From an uncultured Alphaproteobacteria bacterium (GTDB taxonomy: Bacteria; Pseudomonadota; Alphaproteobacteria; MPNO01; UBA2964), in NCBI GenBank assembly GCA_943787225.1, contig CALSLP010000002.1, forward strand, positions 62,001-126,000: a DNA stretch of 64,000 bases. Reading direction: 5' to 3'. Of the stretch, positions 46,521-54,295 are shown piece after piece. How positions within the stretch are numbered: position 1 is the first letter of the stretch; the number at the start of each line of letters is the position of its first letter. Both the position numbers and the translations under genes were made by a program. The notes under the pieces were generated by a model. That model saw nothing but the letters and a program-made list of their open reading frames with translations. It was not told the DNA's origin and made no database searches.

Positions 46521-46536
46521 TGGCACAATTCTTGCA
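46521..46536 (+). promoter_or_regulatory. Sigma-54 (RpoN) promoter upstream of PEP-CTERM gene
   Basis: TGGCAC (46521-46526), a 5-nt spacer and TTGCA (46532-46536) match the -24/-12 consensus TGGCAC-N5-TTGCW exactly, with GG and GC 10 nt apart. The expected start site is near 46547, 46 nt before the PEP-CTERM ATG at 46593. Sigma-54 with the PrsK/PrsR pair is known to drive PEP-CTERM genes in some proteobacteria. Those regulators are not in this window. Confidence 0.85.
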
Positions 46537-46592
46537 TAAATTGAGTGGGGTAATACGCGCTCCATAAAAAATTAACACTGGTATTTTGGTTA

Positions 46593-47402
46593 ATGATGGT
46601 TTTAGGGCTCAAGAACAGGATGATTGCGACAATGGTCGCCGCCTTTGGCGTGATCATTGTGCTGTCCAGCCCAGCCAATGCCATCGCGACATTTAGCGCC
46701 AGTTCGTCGGCCACAGTCACAATTACTGGGTTCAGCACGACATCAGGGCCGGTTTCAAAACCGCTGACCCTATTGATTGATGGAATATCTGAGCCTGACG
46801 CCCCGAACAGCACGGCTTTGACGGGCGGAGCAGCAACCGCAACGATCTCCAACACCACGTCAGTAATATCCTCGACACCAACCGATATGGTTGCTGGTGA
46901 CGCGATTTCCCAACTGGCAACTACCAGCGGCAGCGCGAGCAGTCCAGGAGGCCAAGCGCTTACAGCTCAGCTGACAAATGGCGAAATCTTTTTTGGGAAC
47001 GCGGGATTAGAAGATATCACAGTAACTTTAGGCATCGATTGGGCCTACACGCTGATGGCTTCAACATCCAACGCCAACCAAATGGCCTGGGCAGTTGCCA
47101 GTATCATCGTCGATACGTTGATCTTTGATTCGATCGGTGACCAAGTCGGGGTGGACATATTCCACGTTGACGAGTTCACAACGGCCAATGGGTTAAACAG
47201 TACATTTGAAACTCTGACAGACTCGGCCACCCTGGCTGTCGACGTTATTGTTCTCGCAGGCGGCACGACGAGTGTGGGGCTATTTGTCGATGCTGAAGGA
47301 TACGCTGAAGTACCAGCGCCTTCTTCACTGATCCTGTTTTGTCTAGCGATCTTGGGAGTTGGGTTCTCCCGCAAACGTCTAACAAGACAGCTCTCGGCGT
47401 AA
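46593..47402 (+). CDS. PEP-CTERM sorting domain-containing protein
   Basis: A 269-residue exported protein. A signal peptide covers about residues 1-30 (A-F-G-V-I-I-V-L-S-S-P-A-N-A). The body is rich in Ser, Thr, Ala and Gly, as in extracellular adhesive or matrix proteins. The C-terminus has the tripartite PEP-CTERM form: V-P-A-P-S-S-L, a hydrophobic stretch and a basic R-K-R tail. Such proteins are processed by exosortase, which is not seen here. Expression should depend on sigma-54 because of the promoter at 46521. Confidence 0.87.
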   Translation: MMVLGLKNRMIATMVAAFGVIIVLSSPANAIATFSASSSATVTITGFSTTSGPVSKPLTLLIDGISEPDAPNSTALTGGAATATISNTTSVISSTPTDMVAGDAISQLATTSGSASSPGGQALTAQLTNGEIFFGNAGLEDITVTLGIDWAYTLMASTSNANQMAWAVASIIVDTLIFDSIGDQVGVDIFHVDEFTTANGLNSTFETLTDSATLAVDVIVLAGGTTSVGLFVDAEGYAEVPAPSSLILFCLAILGVGFSRKRLTRQLSA

Positions 47403-47407
47403 ACGGG

Positions 47408-47629
47408 ATGTTGTCTGCATCAAAAAACGGCGACTCGTCCAAACAAAATTCCACCAAGCACCATCAGCGTATAGAAATTGACGGCGAACCTGACCTGCTT
47501 AGCGGGACCCTCGATGAGTGGCATACATATCGGCACACCCTTTCCGCTTTACCGCAAGAAAATGAAAACGTCCGGGTTGCGATCGCTGTCGCCGATGCCA
47601 GGATCGCAAGATTAAGGGCAGACCGGTAA
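47408..47629 (+). CDS. Small hypothetical protein
   Basis: A 73-residue ORF 5 nt after the PEP-CTERM stop, starting at ATG 47408. It is hydrophilic, with R-I-E-I-D-G-E-P-D-L-L-S-G-T-L-D-E-W and a helical C-terminus A-V-A-D-A-R-I-A-R-L-R. No signal peptide or known domain. It would ride on the sigma-54 transcript. It converges with the HtrA-like gene. Coding status is plausible but unproven. Confidence 0.45.
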   Translation: MLSASKNGDSSKQNSTKHHQRIEIDGEPDLLSGTLDEWHTYRHTLSALPQENENVRVAIAVADARIARLRADR

Positions 47630-47668
47630 TTATCGCATACGTGGTCTGTCGTTAGGCAAACCAATTCT

Positions 47669-48691
47669 TTAATGTCGACGCGGCACCTTCAAATAGTCAT
47701 GCCGATCACCAGACCGGATAACAATATCAATTTGGCGTGATCCCCGTACGACACAGATACTGACATCTGCGCCAGCACCACCGGCAGCCCATATCTTGCG
47801 ATACATATCTGGTAAGCTTTCGACAGATTGAGTTTCAATTTCTTCAATGATATCGCCAACCTGCACATCAGCTTTGTCCGCAGGCCCCCCATCGTGAACA
47901 CCTGAAACGACCAAATGGCCAAGCGCTTCAGTTGTTTGCATCCCCAACCACGGTTTTGCATTCTTTTGCGCACGGCCCGTATCCACTAATTCCTGATATA
48001 TTGGCGGCAACAAATCGATGGGTACAAACATGTTGCCCTGACTTTCGCTGCTATTCCCGCCAGGATCCTGAACAAATAGAGATCCAATTCCAACAAGCGA
48101 GCCAGACCGGGGATCAATGAGAGCACCCCCGCTCCATCTTGGGTGTAGCGGCGCTGTGAAAATTGCGGAATTGAGCAAATACTCCCACGAGCCTGCAAAC
48201 TCACGCCGGTCAACAACCTGGCCCAATATGGAGGAAGGAATACCTCCTGATGCGGCAATGACAATTTGGTCATCAACCAAGATGTCGTCGACATTGGAAG
48301 CGATCGGAAGTGGCGTTAGATCGAGTGGTTCGACAGTTCTGACCAGACCAAAGCCGGTTCGATGATCATACCCCACGACCTGAGCTGGAACTTCTTCGCC
48401 ATCAGGACCACCAATTGCAATATCTGTCGCCTCTGTAATCAGGTAGCCGATTGTAACCAGAGTGCCATCGGCGTCGATCAAGACCGCATTGCCCTCCCTT
48501 TCCGTTCCAAGGTTTCTGGCACTATGGGCATCAGCCGGTATTTTCGACCGCAATGATCTTACGGCCGCTAACCCCGCTTCGAGATCAAAGGCAACGTCAT
48601 CATCTGTGGGTTGCGGCCCCGGCATAGGGGGTTCACCTAACGGCAATATCCCGTCAAGCCTATGCCCGTTGGCGCGTGTTACTTCTGTCAA
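47669..48691 (-). CDS. HtrA/DegP-like protein lacking catalytic His and Asp (PDZ-containing pseudoprotease)
   Basis: A 340-residue protein with a trypsin-like domain and a C-terminal PDZ domain (K-P-W-L-G-M-Q-T to the end). Aligned by eye to DegP, the His box V-T-N-N-H-V-V is V-T-I-G-Y-L-I, the Asp box R-S-D-I-A-L is R-T-G-F-G-L, and the Ser box G-N-S-G-G-A-L is R-W-S-G-G-A-L. The nucleophile Ser remains but its two partners are replaced, so proteolysis is unlikely. There is no signal peptide, unlike DegP. It lies between two PEP-CTERM genes. A chaperone or PDZ scaffold role is inferred. Confidence 0.82.
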   Translation of the reverse strand: MTEVTRANGHRLDGILPLGEPPMPGPQPTDDDVAFDLEAGLAAVRSLRSKIPADAHSARNLGTEREGNAVLIDADGTLVTIGYLITEATDIAIGGPDGEEVPAQVVGYDHRTGFGLVRTVEPLDLTPLPIASNVDDILVDDQIVIAASGGIPSSILGQVVDRREFAGSWEYLLNSAIFTAPLHPRWSGGALIDPRSGSLVGIGSLFVQDPGGNSSESQGNMFVPIDLLPPIYQELVDTGRAQKNAKPWLGMQTTEALGHLVVSGVHDGGPADKADVQVGDIIEEIETQSVESLPDMYRKIWAAGGAGADVSICVVRGSRQIDIVIRSGDRHDYLKVPRRH

Positions 48692-49026
48692 TTTCTCTAT
48701 CCCGTCAAAATGATATTATTATTTATTTTCCATCTGACCCATTATCGGGAGACATGACGCTGGTGACAACAATTGATACGCCAATTGCTAACTCACAGGA
48801 CTGATCGTTTCTTGAAACCCTTAAGCCCAGCACACGCCCACATTTTTTTTTAAAAAACCTAAACCCATATTAGTCATTGATTTATAACAATAAAAAGAAT
48901 TTCAGCAATATGGATTTTTCTTGCTAAATTGTTTTAGATGACTGATTATTCCGCTTAGAATATATATAAAAAAGAATTAATATCTTTTCGGTACCCGGGG
49001 GAGTACCTGATCAGTTTAAAGGGTTG
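48692..49026. promoter_or_regulatory. AT-rich intergenic region with inverted repeat before PEP-CTERM metalloprotease
   Basis: A 335-nt divergent intergenic region, strikingly AT-rich between about 48840 and 48985. It must hold promoters for both neighbours. A 5-bp perfect inverted repeat GGTAC/GTACC (48990-48994 and 49003-49007) with a G-rich loop lies just upstream of the ribosome site and could be an operator or leader hairpin. A TGG...TTGCT element at 48911 resembles sigma-54 but has the wrong spacing. No gene is seen. Confidence 0.4.
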
Positions 49027-49863
49027 ATGACCAAAAATATGCTGCGTTCAGTTACCTCCATAATTGCAATGGTATTGCTTTTGACCGCGATTATTGGCGT
49101 GCCGTCCAAACGTGCGAATGCTTTGACGTTCGTGATCGATTTTGATCCAGTAGCCCAGTTCGCCTTCAATACCACCGCAATGTCAGCCTTTGATGTGACA
49201 CCTTACGGATTTACAGCTGGACAGCGCAACACAGTCATATCATCCGTTATGACCGAGCTTAGAAACGATTTTTACAACATCGTATCGCCCTCCATTCCTT
49301 CGGGCCAGCAACTTGCCATCGATTTTGTTTTAGGTACCGTCGGCGATGGTGGCGTCACAGCAAATGGCGATATCGACTATTATTATATCGCCGTGGGTAA
49401 TGCGAATAATGCGAGTGAACCCCTTGGAGAAGCGTTCTTGAATGGAGCCTTTGGAACCGCAGGCAACACGATCGGCGCCGTTTATACAGATGAAATTTTC
49501 TCCGGCGTATTCAATGCACTCGGAACGCCTGGTGACCTGTTCCAGACCACCCATGTCCTGGAAGGCACGCTTGCCCATGAAATCGGTCATACGCTCGGTC
49601 TGGAACATTGTGACTTTGTCGGGGTAGTTACGCCAAATGGCCTCGACCCGCTTATGGCATCAGGGGCAACAGGGCTTCCCAATGCGAGTCGTTTGACTGA
49701 CCGCGAATTCTCAACATCCTGCACAATATCCGGGGGAACGCAGACTTCCATCGATCAGCTTATAACCAATGTCGGTCTAGAAGACGCCCCCGTCGTTCCA
49801 GAACCAGCGACAATCTTAATTTTGGGAATTGGGTTAGCAGGAATCCGCTTCATGCGGCGCTAA
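49027..49863 (+). CDS. PEP-CTERM-anchored zinc metalloprotease-like protein
   Basis: A 278-residue exported protein. A signal peptide spans about residues 1-33 (ends R-A-N-A). The zinc motif H-E-I-G-H-T-L-G-L-E-H at residues 184-194 is a metzincin-type HExxHxxGxxH, and the C-terminus V-P-E-P-A-T-I-L plus a hydrophobic helix and R-F-M-R-R is a textbook PEP-CTERM signal. ATG 49027 follows AAAGGG. It probably acts outside the cell or at the outer membrane. The first PEP-CTERM protein nearby is a possible substrate, but that is speculation. Confidence 0.88.
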   Translation: MTKNMLRSVTSIIAMVLLLTAIIGVPSKRANALTFVIDFDPVAQFAFNTTAMSAFDVTPYGFTAGQRNTVISSVMTELRNDFYNIVSPSIPSGQQLAIDFVLGTVGDGGVTANGDIDYYYIAVGNANNASEPLGEAFLNGAFGTAGNTIGAVYTDEIFSGVFNALGTPGDLFQTTHVLEGTLAHEIGHTLGLEHCDFVGVVTPNGLDPLMASGATGLPNASRLTDREFSTSCTISGGTQTSIDQLITNVGLEDAPVVPEPATILILGIGLAGIRFMRR

Positions 49864-49995
49864 ACCACTTGCATCAAAACCTAACGATCAGCGCCAGAAA
49901 TTATCGCTACCGCAGCAACACCCAAAGAACTCTCTAAAAACTAACCATTCTCAGAGACCAAGTTCACCGCGTAGCGGTATCGCGCGTTTCTCCAT

Positions 49996-50793
49996 TTAGG
50001 TGTTGCTATTCTCCTCCGGCTGGCGTTTCAAATAAATGTAACCACCGTCAACGAGCAGGTTAGTCGCCGTTACAAAGGATGAATCTTCTGATGCCAAATA
50101 CAATACCGCTTTGGCAATTTCCTCAGGCTGTCCTACTCGACCCAGCATATGCAGCTTGCCTCGTGACTCGTGAAATTCTTCTGCCGTGTCGAACCGCCGC
50201 CGGGTTCTGGGTGTCTCGATGACGCCGGGCGACACTGAATTGACCCGAATGTTATCACCGGCCACCTCAGCGGCCAGGATAGTTGTCAGATGAATGAGGG
50301 CTGCCTTGGTCGTGCAATAAGCTGAACGGTTGGGCACCCCGATGGTTCCCAACTGAGAGGCCATATTGACGATGGCACCACCGCCCGCCTTGCGAATTTC
50401 CGGAACAGCGAATTTCGACATCAAAAATGGCCCGGTGAGATTTACAGCAAAGGCCCGGTTCCATTCCTCCAACGGCAATTCATCTACTGGCGCATCCGGT
50501 GTTACTGCTGCAGCAACATTGACCAAGACATGCAGTTCACCAAAAGCAGAGACGGCCGCATCGACCGCAGCCTTACACTGGGACGGGTCAGCGACATCTA
50601 TAGAAAAAGGCTCCGCAGCCCCACCCGCCTCTTTGATCTCCCGCGCCACAGCTTCTGCAGTCTCAGACCGCTCATCAGCGACCAGAATTTTGGCGCCTTC
50701 ACCAGCCAATAGTCTTGCGGAGGCACCCCCGATAGCGCCACCACCACCGGTAACCAGCGCAACCTTATTTTGCATCTTTCCTGACACTGCCAT
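49996..50793 (-). CDS. SDR family NAD(P)-dependent oxidoreductase
   Basis: A classical short-chain dehydrogenase, 265 residues. T-G-G-G-G-A-I-G near residues 15-22 binds the cofactor, the N-V-A-A-A segment replaces NNAG, and the catalytic Ser, Y-C-T-T-K and Lys are present. ATG 50793 is chosen because GGGGGA lies 7 nt upstream. Other in-frame ATGs at 50808 and 50814 are possible. It is divergent from the EamA gene at 50914. Confidence 0.9.
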   Translation of the reverse strand: MAVSGKMQNKVALVTGGGGAIGGASARLLAGEGAKILVADERSETAEAVAREIKEAGGAAEPFSIDVADPSQCKAAVDAAVSAFGELHVLVNVAAAVTPDAPVDELPLEEWNRAFAVNLTGPFLMSKFAVPEIRKAGGGAIVNMASQLGTIGVPNRSAYCTTKAALIHLTTILAAEVAGDNIRVNSVSPGVIETPRTRRRFDTAEEFHESRGKLHMLGRVGQPEEIAKAVLYLASEDSSFVTATNLLVDGGYIYLKRQPEENSNT

Positions 50794-50913
50794 CTTCTTG
50801 TCCCCCATCTTCATAATAAATCCAGAATATTGACGGTAAGCCGAGCGAGAAGCATGCGCAATATCGGGCCAGTCGTTTGACAAGTATTAGGGTGGCGCGC
50901 ACATTGCCCTGCA

Positions 50914-51855
50914 ATGTCCAACGCCCCTGAATCCAAACCTCCCCGACTATCATTTCTCGCCCCCGTTCTGGCGCGCTGGAACCTAATTTCTCCAAACATA
51001 CGGGGGGCCTGTTTTGTTGTCGTAGGGGCCTTCCTGCTGATCGTTATGGCGTCTCTCGTCAAACACCTCGGCGAGACGTTGCCCGCTTTCCAAGTCCTGT
51101 TCGTTCGATTTCTCGCGGGGCTGATTGTCATTACGCCGCTCGTTTGGCGTATGGGCCCGAAGATCGTAAAAACATCTAAGATCCATCTGCACGCGGCACG
51201 TGGTTTTGTTGGGTTTATGGGTAATCTTTGTTTCTTTTTCGCCCTCATACACCTCACGCTGGCCGACACTGTCACCATTCAATTTTCACGTCCAATGATC
51301 ATGATCATTGTCGCCGCCCTGTTCCTGAATGAAGTGATTGGACTCAAGCGCGGAGTCGTAACGATCCTCGGGTTTGGTGGTATTTTGTTGATTACCAAAC
51401 CTTTTGGTGGCGGCTTCGATCCATGGTTCCTCGTAGCGCTTGGCGGTACAATTTTCGGCACAGGCGTCGTCCTGACGATCAAGCTCCTAAGCCGAACCGA
51501 AGAAACAGTTACCATCATGTTTTACTTCGCGCTGTTCACAACGCTGATGGCTTTCATTCCGGCCCTGTTTGTCTGGCAAACCCCGACTTGGACGGAGGTC
51601 GTTCTTCTCGCTCTTACCGGCACGCTCGGGATTGTTGGTCAGGGTCTATTTACGCATGGGGTCGGGCTCGGGGAAACCAGTTTCGTGATGCCATTTGATT
51701 ATATGCGGATCGTTTACGCATTCATCCTTGGTATCATCTGGTTTGCAGAGACCCCTGGCTGGTGGAGCTATGGTGGCGCTGCAATCATTATTGGCAGCAG
51801 TGTCTATCTTCTCAGAACGGAAAATGCTCGAAAGGCCATAGCGAAAGACGACTGA
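50914..51855 (+). CDS. EamA/DMT family transporter
   Basis: A 313-residue DMT protein with a cytosolic, Pro-rich N-terminal tail of about 28 residues and ten hydrophobic segments. Repeat 1 has F-F-F-A-L-I-H-L-T-L-A-D-T-V and G-F-G-G-I-L-L-I-T-K-P-F-G. The R-P-G found in the other copies is replaced here. Repeat 2 has V-M-P-F-D-Y-M-R-I-V-Y-A. It belongs to a different subgroup from the operon copies. It is 48 nt upstream of an epimerase gene on the same strand. Confidence 0.89.
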   Translation: MSNAPESKPPRLSFLAPVLARWNLISPNIRGACFVVVGAFLLIVMASLVKHLGETLPAFQVLFVRFLAGLIVITPLVWRMGPKIVKTSKIHLHAARGFVGFMGNLCFFFALIHLTLADTVTIQFSRPMIMIIVAALFLNEVIGLKRGVVTILGFGGILLITKPFGGGFDPWFLVALGGTIFGTGVVLTIKLLSRTEETVTIMFYFALFTTLMAFIPALFVWQTPTWTEVVLLALTGTLGIVGQGLFTHGVGLGETSFVMPFDYMRIVYAFILGIIWFAETPGWWSYGGAAIIIGSSVYLLRTENARKAIAKDD

Positions 51856-51903
51856 AGGCGGTATTCAAGAAAACAAACTCGATTAAACGACAGGGAGACT
51901 ATT

Positions 51904-52848
51904 ATGACGACATTGATCACCGGGGCCGGACTTGTTGGCACGTCCTATGCACAACATGCCGTTCGTCGAGGCGAGAAAGTTGTTTTTGTCGACCCAATGC
52001 CGCGCGAGGACTATATCCGCGCCAAACTCGGCAATGCCGATTACACCTATATAAACGAAGATGTGCGCAGCCTTCCCGGTCTGGTTTCCACCATCAACAC
52101 CCATGGTGTGGACACCATCCTCAACACCGCTTCGGTGATTGGCAAAAAAGTCAGCAACCCGATTCATTTTGGATACGATCTCAATATCGGCGGGGTCATG
52201 GCTGTCGCCGATGCCGCACGCCTTACAGGGATCAAGCGCATCATCCATATCAGCACATTCGGTGCTTATAACTGGCGAAAAATCACTGAAAGCCCCGTTG
52301 TCGAAGATAACCTTCTCGGCGCAGGTTCTGCCTACAGCAATTCAAAAGTCTCACAGGAAATGATTCTCGAGGCCTATGCGCAAGACGCCGGGTTTGACCT
52401 CTTCATGCTACGTCTTGCAAACGTCTTTGGGGTCGGCCATTTCTGGGCTGGGTCCGGAGGCGGCCAGAAAGTCCAGGACCTAGTTATGGCCGGAATCACC
52501 GGAGAACCTGCGAAAATCCCTGAAGAACAGACGATGGATTTTGTCTATCTTTATGCCAAGGATTGTGGCCGCGCGGTTGATATTTGCGCGACCATTGATC
52601 AACCCTCTGAGCGCGTTTTCAATATAGCCTATCCGGTCGTGACTTCGTTCAACGATTTGGTTGCGATCATAAAAGATCAGCTGCCGAATTTGCGGGTCGA
52701 TATTATTCCCGGAGAGGCACCGGTTAATCGCGGCGCGGCTCTCGACATTACCCGCGCCAAGGAAATGCTTGGTTGGGAACCTGAATTCTCTATGGCAGAT
52801 GCCTTCGCTGATTATGCAGCTGACTTAAAAGCGCAGATGGATAATTAA
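51904..52848 (+). CDS. NAD-dependent epimerase/dehydratase family protein
   Basis: A 314-residue extended SDR. The cofactor motif is T-G-A-G-L-V-G near residues 6-12. The catalytic Y-x-x-x-K is Y-S-N-S-K near residues 142-146. AGGGAGA precedes the ATG. There is no membrane segment. It may act on a nucleotide sugar or a steroid/terpenoid substrate. Family members are diverse and no choice can be made. Confidence 0.88.
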   Translation: MTTLITGAGLVGTSYAQHAVRRGEKVVFVDPMPREDYIRAKLGNADYTYINEDVRSLPGLVSTINTHGVDTILNTASVIGKKVSNPIHFGYDLNIGGVMAVADAARLTGIKRIIHISTFGAYNWRKITESPVVEDNLLGAGSAYSNSKVSQEMILEAYAQDAGFDLFMLRLANVFGVGHFWAGSGGGQKVQDLVMAGITGEPAKIPEEQTMDFVYLYAKDCGRAVDICATIDQPSERVFNIAYPVVTSFNDLVAIIKDQLPNLRVDIIPGEAPVNRGAALDITRAKEMLGWEPEFSMADAFADYAADLKAQMDN

Positions 52849-52966
52849 ATTTCCACAAGCGCAGGGACAAAACGCTCTAATCCTTCGTTAAGAGTATTGG
52901 ACACGAATGGCCTTTACCTGACCTCCGTCGGCATCCAATAGCGTCGACGATGTAGGAGACTAATAT

Positions 52967-54292
52967 ATGACGAGTGTCGATGCCTTTATCGCTGCGAACC
53001 GGTTTGGGCTTGGCCCCAAAGGCGGATATCTCGGCGGAATTTCTGGCGATCCGCAGAGCTGGCTATTGCGCCAGCTCGGCTCTGAAGATGGTGCACTCCC
53101 TTACCTAAAAGGACTACCGAGAAGCGAAGAGATCGGTCGTGCCTGGCTGCAGGCGCGAGGCTCGCGCGAAATGCGCAAGATGTTCAACAAGAACCGCGTA
53201 AAACCGCTTTTTCGCAAAGAAATACTGCAACGAACCCGCGCCGCCATCGAAACGGACACACCGTTTCGGGAGCGACTGGTGCGGTTCTGGAGTAATCATT
53301 TCACCGTATCGATAACCAAAGGCAGAGTTCGGGGGATCGCCGGCGCATTTGAACGCGAGGCCATCAGACCCTTCGTTACCGGCAACTTCGCCGAAATGCT
53401 GCTGGCAGTCACACGTCACCCCGCCATGCTCATCTATCTCGACAATCAAGCGTCTGTCGGTCCCAACTCTCGACTAGGTCTGCGTCAGAACAAAGGCCTT
53501 AACGAAAATCTGGCTCGCGAAATTCTCGAACCACACACACTCGGAGTCGACGGCGGCTATCGCCAAGAAGATGTTATCGCTTTGGCCAAGATGTTGACCG
53601 GTTGGACCATCGCTGGAAAACGCTCCGCTCAGGCGGGACAGTTCAAATTCAACGCCAGACGGCATGAACCTGGCACGAAGCAGTTTCTGGGGAAGCGTTA
53701 TCCAGAAGACGGCGAAGAGGAAGCGGAGAAAGCCCTCCGAACACTCGCCGACCACCCCTCTACGGCGCGGTTCGTCGCAACAAAACTCGCCCGCCATTTT
53801 GTAGCGGACAATCCACCCTCCGACGTTGTTGATCAGCTCCAGAGAAAATTCAAAGAAACCGGTGGAGACCTTGGCGCCTTGGCGCGTGAGCTCGTCACTC
53901 TGTCAGCTATCTGGGACAAGCCTCTGACCAAGGTAAAGTCTCCCAGCGAGTTGGTCATTTCCGTGTTTCGAATGTTAGGCTCTCCCGCCAAGCCCAAGCA
54001 AATGATCCAGCCTTTGCAGTTATTGGGCCAATTGCCTTTCTCAGCTCCATCGCCGGCGGGTTGGCCAGATACCGCGAAAGACTGGATTAGCCCGGAATCT
54101 TTATTACGGCGGATTGAGCTTATGGACCTCCTGGCACGTCGCCAATCCTCGCGCCACGACCCCGTAAACCTCGCCGAGCAAGCCTTTGGACCAGTCGCCC
54201 GTGAAGAAACCCTGCTCTCCATCAAACGAGCCCCGAGCCGTCAGGCCGCCCTTTCTCTGCTTCTTTCCAGCCCCGAATTTCAACGGAGATAA
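52967..54292 (+). CDS. DUF1800 domain-containing protein
   Basis: A 441-residue protein that starts A-A-N-R-F-G-L-G-P and contains F-W-S-N-H-F-T-V, N-E-N-L-A-R-E-I-L-E-P-H-T-L-G-V-D-G and the A-x-x-L-T-G-W segment, all typical of DUF1800. It lies 3 nt before a DUF1501 gene. This pair is a common conserved couple of unknown function in bacteria. No clear signal peptide is visible. Confidence 0.92.
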   Translation: MTSVDAFIAANRFGLGPKGGYLGGISGDPQSWLLRQLGSEDGALPYLKGLPRSEEIGRAWLQARGSREMRKMFNKNRVKPLFRKEILQRTRAAIETDTPFRERLVRFWSNHFTVSITKGRVRGIAGAFEREAIRPFVTGNFAEMLLAVTRHPAMLIYLDNQASVGPNSRLGLRQNKGLNENLAREILEPHTLGVDGGYRQEDVIALAKMLTGWTIAGKRSAQAGQFKFNARRHEPGTKQFLGKRYPEDGEEEAEKALRTLADHPSTARFVATKLARHFVADNPPSDVVDQLQRKFKETGGDLGALARELVTLSAIWDKPLTKVKSPSELVISVFRMLGSPAKPKQMIQPLQLLGQLPFSAPSPAGWPDTAKDWISPESLLRRIELMDLLARRQSSRHDPVNLAEQAFGPVAREETLLSIKRAPSRQAALSLLLSSPEFQRR

Positions 54293-54295
54293 ATC

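Noticed and set aside
48911..48926. Second sigma-54-like site before the PEP-CTERM metalloprotease
   Set aside because: GG and GC are 9 nt apart instead of 10 and the -24 element is poor, so it does not meet the rule unless a base is missing.
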